Shown here: positions 8,012 to 14,451 of the stretch, piece after piece | Position numbering within the stretch: the stretch's first letter is position 1 | How the letters are laid out: every line of letters begins with the position of its first letter | Origin: Streptomyces murinus | GTDB taxonomy: Bacteria > Actinomycetota > Actinomycetes > Streptomycetales > Streptomycetaceae | Direction of reading: 5' to 3' | Length of the DNA stretch: 34,502 nucleotides | Assembly (NCBI RefSeq): GCF_002154555.1 | Contig: NZ_MUNF01000038.1 | Span: 1 to 34,502 of the forward strand | The notes under the pieces: model-generated | What the model was told of the DNA's origin: nothing | What the model saw: only the letters and a program-made list of their open reading frames with translations | Database searches by the model: none | Program-made: the position numbers and the translations under genes

Positions 8012-8644
8012 TCACAGCTCCGGTCCCTCCCCCGGCTCCTCCTGGTAGGAGTAGCGCTGTTCCTTCCAGGGATCGCCCACGTTGTGGTACCCGCGCTCCT
8101 CCCAGAACCCGCGCCGGTCGGCCGTCATGTACTCCACGCCCCGCACCCATTTGGGCCCCTTCCAGGCGTACAGATGGGGCACGATCAGACGGACCGGGAA
8201 GCCGTGCTCGGCGGTCAGCAGCTCGCCGTCCTTGTGGGTGGCGAAGAGGGCGCGGTCGGAGAGGAAGTCCGCGAGGCGCAGATTGGAGCTGAAGCCGTAC
8301 TCCGCCCAGACCATCACATGGGTGACGTCCGGGGCCGGCGGTGCCAGGTCCACGATCGCGGCGGCCGGGACCCCGCCCCACTCCGCGCCCAGCATGCTGA
8401 ACTTGGTCACGCAGTGCAGATCGGCCACCACGGTGGCGTACGGCAGGGCCGTGAACTCCTCGTGGTTCCAGCAGTGCTTGTCGCCGTCGGCGGTGGCGCC
8501 GAAGACCCGGAAGTCCCAGCGCTCGGGCCGGAACTTGGGGACGGGTCCGTAGTGCGTGACCGGCCAGCCGCGCTGGAGTCGCTGCCCCGGCGGAAGCTCG
8601 GACCCTGCCGCTGCTCCAGACTCTCGCTCCACCGGATGACCCAT
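8012..8644 (-). CDS. Sulfite-oxidase-like molybdopterin oxidoreductase
   Basis: A 210-residue protein of the sulfite oxidase/MsrP molybdopterin-binding fold. The cofactor-binding cysteine that ligands molybdenum sits in DLHCVTKFS (about residue 90), followed by the conserved W and G residues (LGAEWGGVP) and the HGFPVRLIVPHLYAWKGPKW block with substrate-pocket basic residues. It is much shorter than true sulfite oxidase and lacks heme and dimerisation domains. No Tat signal is visible, so it is probably cytoplasmic with an unknown substrate. I place the start at ATG 8644, because AGGA lies about 8 nt upstream and the longer frame adds a low-quality N-terminus. It is divergent from bacterioferritin, with a repeat-rich AT-richer region between them. 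Confidence 0.85.
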   Translation of the reverse strand: MGHPVERESGAAAGSELPPGQRLQRGWPVTHYGPVPKFRPERWDFRVFGATADGDKHCWNHEEFTALPYATVVADLHCVTKFSMLGAEWGGVPAAAIVDLAPPAPDVTHVMVWAEYGFSSNLRLADFLSDRALFATHKDGELLTAEHGFPVRLIVPHLYAWKGPKWVRGVEYMTADRRGFWEERGYHNVGDPWKEQRYSYQEEPGEGPEL

Positions 8645-8676
8645 GTAACCATCCTGACAGACCTGGGGCAGTGCCC

Positions 8677-8703
8677 TTGACCGCCCCTCCCCGAAACGGT
8701 CAA
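8677..8703. promoter_or_regulatory. TTGACCG/CGGTCAA inverted repeat upstream of the molybdoenzyme gene
   Basis: Arms at 8677-8683 and 8697-8703 are a perfect 7-bp match separated by 13 bp. They lie about 33-59 bp before the ATG at 8644, a place suited to an operator. No regulator can be named from the sequence. Confidence 0.35.
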
Positions 8704-8721
8704 ACGCCATCAAACCTCGGC

Positions 8722-8745
8722 ACACTTACTAAGTCGACACTTACT
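8722..8745. repeat. 9-bp direct repeat with embedded dyad, bfr/molybdoenzyme intergenic
   Basis: ACACTTACT occurs at 8722-8730 and again at 8737-8745, a 15-bp period. The first copy extends into ACTTA-C-TAAGT, a short palindrome. The stretch is markedly AT-richer than its surroundings and lies about 90 bp before bfr and 80 bp before the divergent gene, so it may be a shared operator. It does not match the iron-box consensus. Confidence 0.5.
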
Positions 8746-8833
8746 GGACGATCTTCGCATCCGGTGCAATCATGCGGCCCACACCTCCCCCGATATCCGT
8801 GCGGGAGACATCCGTGTGGAAGGAGCCGCTGCG

Positions 8834-9343
8834 ATGCAGGGCGACCCCGACGTCATCGAATTGCTCAACGAGCAGTTGACCGCCGAGCTGACGGCGATCA
8901 ACCAGTACTTCCTGCACTCCAAGATCCAGGACCACCGCGGGTGGTCCAAGCTGGCGGAGTACACCCGGCGCGAGTCGTTCGACGAGATGCGGCACGCGGA
9001 GATCCTGACCGACCGCATCCTGCTGCTCGACGGGCTGCCGAACTACCAGCGGCTCTCCCACATCGAGGTGGGGCAGACGGTGACCGAGATGTTCCGGGCC
9101 GACCGGCAGATCGAGGTCGAGGCGATCGACCGGCTGCGCCGGGGCGTGCAGGTCATGCGCGACAAGGACGACATCACGTCCGCGAACATCTTCGAGGCGA
9201 TCCTGGCCGACGAGGAGCACCACATCGACTACCTGGACACCCAGCTGGAACTGGTCGACAAGCTGGGCGAGGCGCTGTACATCTCCACGGTGATCGAGCA
9301 GAGCCAGCCGGACCCCTCGGGGCCGGGCACCGGCAGCTTCTAG
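8834..9343 (+). CDS. bfr: Bacterioferritin
   Basis: Bacterioferritin forms a 24-subunit shell that oxidises ferrous iron and stores it as a mineral core, with heme at the subunit interfaces. The 169-residue protein has the four-helix ferritin fold and the canonical ferroxidase ligands: Glu18, Glu51 and His54 in the DEMRHAE motif, and the DEEHHIDYL motif near residues 126-134 (Glu127, His130). Met52, the axial heme ligand, is present. I choose ATG at 8834 because GGAAGGAG (8818-8825) is well spaced before it; an upstream in-frame GTG at 8816 would place that ribosome site inside the gene. The C-terminus has a short Pro/Gly tail (DPSGPGTGSF). The convergent downstream gene encodes Bfd, its iron-release partner. 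Confidence 0.95.
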   Translation: MQGDPDVIELLNEQLTAELTAINQYFLHSKIQDHRGWSKLAEYTRRESFDEMRHAEILTDRILLLDGLPNYQRLSHIEVGQTVTEMFRADRQIEVEAIDRLRRGVQVMRDKDDITSANIFEAILADEEHHIDYLDTQLELVDKLGEALYISTVIEQSQPDPSGPGTGSF

Positions 9344-9353
9344 GGGCGGGGCC

Positions 9354-9581
9354 TCAGGCGGCGTCGTCCAGTCGGTCGAGGGTCGCCGGGGCGCGCTGTT
9401 CGATCAGCTCGCGGCGGGGGCAGGCGCCCCGGCCGAGCAGGGCCTGGATGCGTCGTACGCAGCGGCCGCAGTCCGTGCCGGCCTTGCACGCGGAGGCGAT
9501 CTGGCGCGGGGTGGCGGCGCCGTCCTCGGCGTGCTGCTGGACCTGGGCCTCGGTGATGCCGAAGCAGCTGCACACGTACAC
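9354..9581 (-). CDS. bfd: Bacterioferritin-associated ferredoxin Bfd
   Basis: Bfd is a small [2Fe-2S] protein that docks on bacterioferritin near the heme and passes electrons to reduce and release stored iron. The 75-residue product has the four cluster cysteines in the family spacing: CSC at residues 4-6 and CGRC near 39-42 (KAGTDCGRC), within a (2Fe-2S)-binding helix-turn-helix fold (ITEAQVQQHAEDG, TPRQIASACKAG). The start is GTG at 9581, set by a strong ribosome site GGGAGGTGAG ending 5 nt upstream. An iron box 52 bp upstream covers a -10-like hexamer, so the gene should be repressed when iron is plentiful and induced when Bfr iron must be mobilised. It lies tail-to-tail with bfr and downstream of the DAHP synthase terminator. 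Confidence 0.95.
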   Translation of the reverse strand: MYVCSCFGITEAQVQQHAEDGAATPRQIASACKAGTDCGRCVRRIQALLGRGACPRRELIEQRAPATLDRLDDAA

Positions 9582-9632
9582 GCGGACTCACCTCCCGACG
9601 GGATCGCCGTAACTCTGCCGTCCCGTTCCCGG

Positions 9633-9651
9633 TGAGGCAAACCTAACCTTA
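9633..9651 (-). promoter_or_regulatory. Iron box (DmdR1/IdeR/DtxR-type operator) of bfd
   Basis: The minus strand reads TAAGGTTAGGTTTGCCTCA, which by my count matches 14 of 19 positions of the actinobacterial iron-box consensus (TTAGGTTAGG-CTCACCTAA form). It overlaps TAAGGT (9646-9651), a candidate -10 box, so binding of the iron-loaded repressor would block RNA polymerase. This supports iron-repressed transcription of bfd. Confidence 0.8.
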
Positions 9652-9680
9652 CCCGCCGCTTCACGACCGCAAAAGGGCGA

Positions 9681-9710
9681 GGGGCGCGGATCCCATGTGA
9701 TCCGCGCCCC
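9681..9710 (-). terminator. Terminator of the DAHP synthase gene
   Basis: Perfect 12-bp arms GGGGCGCGGATC (9681-9692) and GATCCGCGCCCC (9699-9710) around a 6-nt loop. On the minus strand it lies 25 nt past the DAHP synthase stop and is followed by CCCTTTTG. It insulates the iron-regulated bfd promoter downstream. Confidence 0.9.
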
Positions 9711-9734
9711 AGCGCGCCTTCGGTGCGGGAATCG

Positions 9735-11087
9735 CTACTGGTCCCGGTACATCTCCGCGACCAGGAAGGCCAGGTCGAGGGACTGGCTGCGGTTGAGCCG
9801 CGGGTCACAGGCCGTCTCGTAGCGCTGGTGCAGGTCGTCCACGAAGATCTCGTCGCCGCCGCCCACGCACTCGGTGACATCGTCGCCGGTCAGCTCCACA
9901 TGGATGCCGCCCGGGTGGGTGCCGAGGCCCTTGTGCACCTCGAAGAAGCCCTTCACCTCGTCGAGTACATCGTCGAAGCGGCGGGTCTTGTGCCCGGAGG
10001 CCGCCTCGAAGGTGTTGCCGTGCATCGGGTCGGTCACCCAGGCCACCGTGGCGCCGGACGCCGTGACCTTCTCGACCAGCTCGGGCAGATGGTCGCGGAT
10101 CTTGTCGGCGCCCATCCGGACGATGAAGGTCAGCCGGCCCGGCTCCCGGTCGGGGTCGAGGCGGTCGATGTACTTCAGCGCCTCCTCGGCCGTGGTGCTC
10201 GGGCCGAGCTTGATGCCGATCGGGTTGTTGATCTTCGAGGCGAACTCGATGTGCGCGTGGTCCAGCTGGCGGGTGCGCTCACCGATCCACACCATGTGCC
10301 CGGAGACGTCGTACAGCTTGCCGGTGCGGGAGTCGACCCGGGTCAGGGCGGACTCGTAGTCCAGCAGCAGCGCCTCGTGCGAGGAGAAGAACTCGACGGT
10401 CTTGAACTCCTCCGGGTCGGTGCCGCAGGCCCGCATGAAGTTCAGCGCGTTGTCGATCTCCCGGGCCAGCTGCTCGTAGCGCTGGCCGGAGGGGGAGGTC
10501 TTCACGAAGTCCTGGTTCCAGGCGTGCACCTGGCGCAGGTCGGCGTACCCGCCGGTGGTGAAGGCGCGCACCAGGTTCAGCGTGGACGCGGAGGCGTTGT
10601 ACATCCGCTTGAGCCGCTCGGGGTCCGGGATGCGGGCGGCCTCGGTGAAGTCGAAGCCGTTGACGGAGTCGCCCCGGTAGGTCGGCAGCGTCACCCCGTC
10701 GCGGGTCTCGGTCGGCTTGGAGCGGGGCTTGGAGTACTGGCCGGCGATGCGGCCGACCTTCACCACGGGCACGGAGGCCGCGTAGGTGAGGACGGCGCCC
10801 ATCTGGAGCAGCGTCTTGAGCTTCTGCCGGATCTGGTCGGCGGACACCGCGTCGAATGCCTCGGCGCAGTCGCCGCCCTGGAGGAGGAACGCCTCTCCCT
10901 TGGCGACGGCCGCCATCCGGGCGCGCAGCTGGTCGCACTCGCCCGCGAAGACGAGCGGCGGATACGACTCGAGGTCCGCGATCACTGCGCGCAGAGCCTC
11001 GGTGTCGGGGTACTCGGGCTGCTGCGCCGCGGGCAGGTCTCGCCAGGTGTTGCCAGCGCTCGCGCTGGTCTTAGCGTTCACGGTCAC
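9735..11087 (-). CDS. aroH: Class II DAHP synthase (3-deoxy-7-phosphoheptulonate synthase)
   Basis: The enzyme condenses phosphoenolpyruvate and erythrose 4-phosphate in the first step of the shikimate pathway. The roughly 450-residue size and the motifs are those of the plant/actinobacterial class II enzymes: FAGECDQLR and LLQGGDCAEAFD (metal cysteine) near residue 70, KVGRIAGQYSKPRS near 110, the FSSHEALLLDYE block near 235, GIKLGPSTT near 290, and the late metal ligands in WVTDPMHGNT and GGIHVELTG. Two starts compete: GTG at 11087 (protein beginning VTVNAKTS, as I recall for homologues) and GTG at 11081, which has the better ribosome site (GAGG). I use the longer. It is divergent from the fused anthranilate synthase, pairing the entry and branch steps of tryptophan synthesis. 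The symbol follows the S. coelicolor usage I remember. Confidence 0.93.
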   Translation of the reverse strand: MTVNAKTSASAGNTWRDLPAAQQPEYPDTEALRAVIADLESYPPLVFAGECDQLRARMAAVAKGEAFLLQGGDCAEAFDAVSADQIRQKLKTLLQMGAVLTYAASVPVVKVGRIAGQYSKPRSKPTETRDGVTLPTYRGDSVNGFDFTEAARIPDPERLKRMYNASASTLNLVRAFTTGGYADLRQVHAWNQDFVKTSPSGQRYEQLAREIDNALNFMRACGTDPEEFKTVEFFSSHEALLLDYESALTRVDSRTGKLYDVSGHMVWIGERTRQLDHAHIEFASKINNPIGIKLGPSTTAEEALKYIDRLDPDREPGRLTFIVRMGADKIRDHLPELVEKVTASGATVAWVTDPMHGNTFEAASGHKTRRFDDVLDEVKGFFEVHKGLGTHPGGIHVELTGDDVTECVGGGDEIFVDDLHQRYETACDPRLNRSQSLDLAFLVAEMYRDQ

Positions 11088-11178
11088 CTCGTACACATTA
11101 CGGGGTCGTGTCCCGTGTTCCACGAGTCGCCCGGAAAATGAGACGCGGTGACTGATTCGTGGACGGTTCGGGGTGGGG

Positions 11179-11184
11179 TAGGGT
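11179..11184 (+). promoter_or_regulatory. -10 box of the trp leader
   Basis: TAGGGT ends 7 nt before the ATG of the leader peptide (11192), so the transcript is predicted to start at or next to that ATG. A weak -35 (TTCGTG, 11156-11161) sits 17 bp upstream. Confidence 0.5.
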
Positions 11185-11191
11185 CTTTCGC

Positions 11192-11248
11192 ATGTTCGCG
11201 CTTTCCGACCAGAACTGGTGGTGGACCGCTTCTTCGGCGGCCCACTGA
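11192..11248 (+). CDS. trpL: trp operon leader peptide with three Trp codons
   Basis: An 18-residue open frame, MFALSDQNWWWTASSAAH, precedes trpE and carries three consecutive TGG codons at 11216-11224. This is the classic design of a tryptophan-starvation sensor: ribosome stalling at the Trp codons changes which RNA hairpin forms downstream. No ribosome site precedes the ATG and a TAGGGT box lies 7 nt upstream, so translation probably begins on a leaderless RNA. The peptide ends 20 nt before the attenuator hairpin. A trp attenuator of this type has been described for a Streptomyces anthranilate synthase gene (S. venezuelae, from memory), so the system is known; the leaderless start is my inference. 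Confidence 0.93.
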   Translation: MFALSDQNWWWTASSAAH

Positions 11249-11268
11249 TCGCGCGCACCCAGATTTCG

Positions 11269-11295
11269 CGAAGGCCGCCCGAGGGGCGGCCTTCG
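11269..11295 (+). terminator. trp attenuator hairpin
   Basis: CGAAGGCCGCCC (11269-11280), loop GAG, GGGCGGCCTTCG (11284-11295): perfect 12-bp arms. The alternative antiterminator can be drawn by pairing GGCGGCC (11236-11242, inside the leader peptide gene after the Trp codons) with GGCCGCC (11273-11279), which would break the terminator stem. There is no long T run after the stem (GTGTTCTC), as is common in Streptomyces. Confidence 0.88.
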
Positions 11296-11343
11296 GTGTT
11301 CTCCGGGGTCGTTCCTCTCCTTGACCGAGTAGGAGACCGACCC

Positions 11344-13203
11344 GTGGACCTCAGGGACCTGCTGTCCGACCCCCGCCCCTTCGCCCTGCTGCGCCGCCGG
11401 GTGCCGGGCCGCGCCGAGCATCCGGTGGAGGTGCTGATCGGCCCGGTCGGCAGCCGCGACCGGCTCGCCGAGCTGCCGGACGAGGGCCTCGCCCTGGTGC
11501 CGTTCCGGCAGATCCGCGAGCGCGGCTTCGACGTCCGCGACGACGGCACCCCGCTCCTGGTGCTGACGCCCGAGGAGTCGTACGAGATCCCGCTGGACGA
11601 GGCGCTGCGGCGGCTCCCGGCGCACGAAGTCCGGGTCGAGGGCGGCGGCTTCGACGTCGGCGACGAGGAGTACGCCGGGATCGTCGGGCGGGTCCTGGAA
11701 GAGGAGATCGGCGGGGGCGAGGGCGCGAACTTCGTGATCCGGCGGACGTACGAGGGCGCGATCCCGGGGTTCGGCCGGGCGGACGCGCTGGCGCTGTTCC
11801 GGCGGCTGCTGGAGGGCGAGCGCGGGGCGTACTGGACGTTCGTGGTGCACACCGGGGACCGGACGCTGGTCGGCGCGAGTCCCGAGGTGCATGTGCGGAT
11901 GTCGGGCGGCACGGTCGTGATGAACCCGATCAGCGGGACCTACCGCTATCCCGCCGAGGGGCCGACGCCGGAGCACCTGCTGGACTTCCTCGCCGACGGC
12001 AAGGAGATCGAGGAGCTGTCGATGGTGGTCGACGAGGAGCTGAAGATGATGTGCACCGTCGGCGACATGGGCGGGGTCGTCGTCGGGCCGCGGCTGAAGG
12101 AGATGGCGCATCTCGCGCACACCGAGTACGAGCTGCGCGGGAAGTCCTCCCTGGACGCCCGGGAGGTGCTGCGGGAGACCATGTTCGCGGCGACGGTCAC
12201 CGGGTCGCCGGTGCAGAACGCGTGCCGGGTGATCGAGCGGCACGAGGTCGGGGGGCGCGGGTACTACGCCGGTGCGCTGGCCCTGCTCGGGCGGGGCACC
12301 GGCGGCACGCAGACCCTGGACTCCCCCATCCTGATCCGCACCGCCGACATCGGCGCGGACGGGCGGCTGCGGGTGCCGGTCGGGGCCACGCTGGTGCGCG
12401 GCTCACAGCCGGCGGGCGAGGTCGCCGAGACCCACGCCAAGGCGGCGGGCGTGCTCGCGGCCCTCGGGGTGCGGCCCGGTCGGCCGCGCGCGGAGCGGGA
12501 GCTGCCCCGGCTGGCCGACGATCCCCGGGTGCGGGCCGCGCTGGACGGGCGGCGGGCCGCTCTCGCCCCGTTCTGGCTGCGGATGCAGCAGCCGGCCGCC
12601 GAGGTGAGCGGGCATGCCCTGGTGGTCGACGGCGAGGACACCTTCACCGCGATGCTGGCCCATCTGCTGCGCGCGACGGGCCTGGCGGTGACGGTACGGC
12701 GCTACGACGAGCCGGGGCTGCGGGCCGCGGTGCTCGCGCACGAGGGCCCGGTGGTGCTGGGCCCCGGCCCCGGGGACCCCTCGGACCTGGCCGATCCGAA
12801 GATGCGCTTCCTGCGGGAGCTGGCCCGGACCGTGCTGCGGGAGCACCGGCACGGGGTGCTGGGCGTGTGCCTGGGCCATGAACTGCTCGCGGCGGAGCTG
12901 GGGCTGGAGATCGTCCGCAAGGAGGTGCCGTACCAGGGGGCGCAGACGGAGATCGAGCTGTTCGGACGCCCCGAGACCGTCGGCTTCTACAACAGCTTCA
13001 CCGCCCGCTGCGACGAGGAGGCGGCGCGGGAGCTGGCGGCGCACGGGATCGAGGTGAGCCGGGCGGCGAACGGCGAGGTGCATGCCGTACGGGGGCCCGG
13101 GTTCGCGGGGGTGCAGTTCCACCCGGAGTCGGTGCTGACGCTCGACGGGGTGGCGATCGTCGGGGAGTCGATGGGCCGGCTGCGCGGCGCGAGCGCGTTC
13201 TGA
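11344..13203 (+). CDS. trpE: Fused anthranilate synthase, TrpE and TrpG domains
   Basis: A 619-residue single chain that makes anthranilate from chorismate and glutamine, the committed step to tryptophan. The N-terminal two-thirds is the chorismate-binding TrpE domain (NPISGTYRYP near residue 194, DGKEIEELSMVVDEELKM near 218, GSPVQNACRVIERHE near 287, and ALLGRGTGGTQTLDSPILIRTADI near 315, in parts). The C-terminal third is a class I glutamine amidotransferase with nucleophile Cys in GVCLGHE (about residue 508) and His-Glu in FHPES (about 592). The domain order and motifs resemble PhzE-type fusions, but the Trp leader and attenuator argue for a primary tryptophan role. The start is GTG at 11344, with TAGGAGA 7 nt upstream. 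The remaining trp genes are not in the window. Confidence 0.93.
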   Translation: MDLRDLLSDPRPFALLRRRVPGRAEHPVEVLIGPVGSRDRLAELPDEGLALVPFRQIRERGFDVRDDGTPLLVLTPEESYEIPLDEALRRLPAHEVRVEGGGFDVGDEEYAGIVGRVLEEEIGGGEGANFVIRRTYEGAIPGFGRADALALFRRLLEGERGAYWTFVVHTGDRTLVGASPEVHVRMSGGTVVMNPISGTYRYPAEGPTPEHLLDFLADGKEIEELSMVVDEELKMMCTVGDMGGVVVGPRLKEMAHLAHTEYELRGKSSLDAREVLRETMFAATVTGSPVQNACRVIERHEVGGRGYYAGALALLGRGTGGTQTLDSPILIRTADIGADGRLRVPVGATLVRGSQPAGEVAETHAKAAGVLAALGVRPGRPRAERELPRLADDPRVRAALDGRRAALAPFWLRMQQPAAEVSGHALVVDGEDTFTAMLAHLLRATGLAVTVRRYDEPGLRAAVLAHEGPVVLGPGPGDPSDLADPKMRFLRELARTVLREHRHGVLGVCLGHELLAAELGLEIVRKEVPYQGAQTEIELFGRPETVGFYNSFTARCDEEAARELAAHGIEVSRAANGEVHAVRGPGFAGVQFHPESVLTLDGVAIVGESMGRLRGASAF

Positions 13204-13217
13204 AGCCGTCGGCCGAA

Positions 13218-13249
13218 GGGCTGTGGGCCGGGTGTCCGGCCCACAGCCC
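13218..13249. terminator. Bidirectional terminator between trpE and pfkA
   Basis: Perfect 14-bp arms GGGCTGTGGGCCGG (13218-13231) and CCGGCCCACAGCCC (13236-13249) with a GTGT loop. It lies between the convergent stops of trpE (13203) and pfkA (13267), so it can serve both. Confidence 0.92.
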
Positions 13250-13266
13250 GGTGTGTCCGCCCGGCC

Positions 13267-14295
13267 TCAGCCGAAGAACACCCCGACCTCCTCGTAGAGC
13301 TTCGGGTCGACCGTCTTCAGCTTGGCGGTCGCCTCGGCGAGGGGCACGCGTACGACGTCGGTGCCGCGCAGGGCGACCATCTTGCCGAAGTCGCCGTCGC
13401 GCACGCAGTCCACGGCGTGCAGCCCGAAGCGGGTGGCGAGCCAGCGGTCGAAGGCGCTGGGGGTGCCGCCGCGCTGGATGTGCCCGAGGACGGTGGTGCG
13501 GGCCTCCTTGCCGGTGCGCTTCTCGATCTCCTTGGCCAGCCACTCGCCGACCCCGGACAGCCGCACATGTCCGAAGGAGTCCAGCGACTGGTCCTTGAGC
13601 ACCATCTCGCCGTCCTTGGGCATGGCGCCCTCGGCGACCACCACGATCGGGGCGTACGACGCCTTGAAGCGCGAGGTGATCCAGGCGCACACCTGGTCGA
13701 GGTCGAAGCGCTGCTCGGGGATGAGGATGACGTTGGCGCCGCCGGCGAGGCCCGAGTGCAGGGCGATCCAGCCGGCGTGCCGGCCCATCACCTCGCAGAC
13801 CAGGACCCGCATATGGGACTCGGCGGTGGTGTGCAGCCGGTCGATGGCCTCGGTGGCGATGTTGACGGCGGTGTCGAAGCCGAAGGTGTAGTCGGTGGCG
13901 GACAGGTCGTTGTCGATGGTCTTGGGCACGCCGACGCACGGCACGCCGTACTCGCCGGACAGCCGGGCGGCGACCCCGAGGGTGTCCTCGCCGCCGATCG
14001 CGATCAGCGCCTCGACCTCCTGCTTGGCGAGGTTGTCCTTGATCCGGCGGATGCCGCCCTCGATCTTGAGGGGGTTGGTCCTGGAGGAGCCGAGGATGGT
14101 GCCGCCGCGGGGCAGGATGCCGCGCACGGCGGGGATGTCGAGGCGGACGGCGCGGCCTTCGAGGGGGCCGCGCCAGCCGTCCCGGAAACCGACGAACTCG
14201 TAGTCGTAACTCTGCACGCCCTTGCGCACGATGCCCCGGATGACGGCGTTGAGCCCGGGGCAGTCGCCGCCTCCGGTCAGTACTCCGACCCGCAT
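13267..14295 (-). CDS. pfkA: 6-phosphofructokinase, predicted PPi-type active site
   Basis: A 342-residue group-III phosphofructokinase that phosphorylates fructose 6-phosphate in the committed step of glycolysis. Visible are the phosphoryl-donor loop LTGGGDCPGLNAVIR (residues 6-20), GGTILGSSR near 64-72, the catalytic loop PKTIDNDL (124-131), EVMGRHAGWIALHSGLA near 168, and the substrate motif LGHIQRGGTPSAFDR. The donor-selecting positions are unusual: residue 104 is Asp (GGEDT, 101-105) and residue 125 is Lys. In this family Gly104 goes with ATP use, including other Streptomyces and mycobacterial enzymes (GGEGT), whereas Asp104 with Lys goes with pyrophosphate. I therefore predict PPi dependence, as in the Amycolatopsis enzyme of about the same length. 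The start is ATG at 14295 with GAAGGGA upstream. It follows macS-macR on the same strand, with its own putative promoter. Confidence 0.92.
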   Translation of the reverse strand: MRVGVLTGGGDCPGLNAVIRGIVRKGVQSYDYEFVGFRDGWRGPLEGRAVRLDIPAVRGILPRGGTILGSSRTNPLKIEGGIRRIKDNLAKQEVEALIAIGGEDTLGVAARLSGEYGVPCVGVPKTIDNDLSATDYTFGFDTAVNIATEAIDRLHTTAESHMRVLVCEVMGRHAGWIALHSGLAGGANVILIPEQRFDLDQVCAWITSRFKASYAPIVVVAEGAMPKDGEMVLKDQSLDSFGHVRLSGVGEWLAKEIEKRTGKEARTTVLGHIQRGGTPSAFDRWLATRFGLHAVDCVRDGDFGKMVALRGTDVVRVPLAEATAKLKTVDPKLYEEVGVFFG

Positions 14296-14333
14296 GGAAA
14301 TGTCCCTTCACCCGCAGTGCCTGACGCTTTGTC

Positions 14334-14356
14334 ACGCTAATGGTGATGCGCGTCAC
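14334..14356 (-). promoter_or_regulatory. pfkA promoter region with Crp-type site
   Basis: GTGATGCGCGTCAC (14343-14356) matches GTG-N6-GNCAC, the motif I recall for Streptomyces Crp, and is an imperfect palindrome (GTGA/TCAC). A TANNNT -10 candidate, TAGCGT on the minus strand (14334-14339), lies 3 bp downstream of it, about 39 nt before the pfkA ATG. About two matches to the seven fixed bases are expected by chance in a window this size, so position is the main support. Confidence 0.35.
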
Positions 14357-14451
14357 ATCGGGAGAGGCGGTACGGGTGAATCGGGGGGATTTCCATGGAA
14401 GTCGGGGCACGCCCGCGGGAGTCGGGGCCGGTGCGGCGGATGCGGCGGGCG

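Noticed and set aside
7896..8381. Minus-strand frame encoding a repetitive PEARGPV-type tail
   Set aside because: It is the out-of-frame reading of the molybdoenzyme gene continued into the 24-bp repeats; no start, ribosome site or family match.
8816..8833. Alternative GTG start adding six residues to bacterioferritin
   Set aside because: The good ribosome site GGAAGGAG would then lie inside the gene, and the family N-terminus matches the ATG at 8834.
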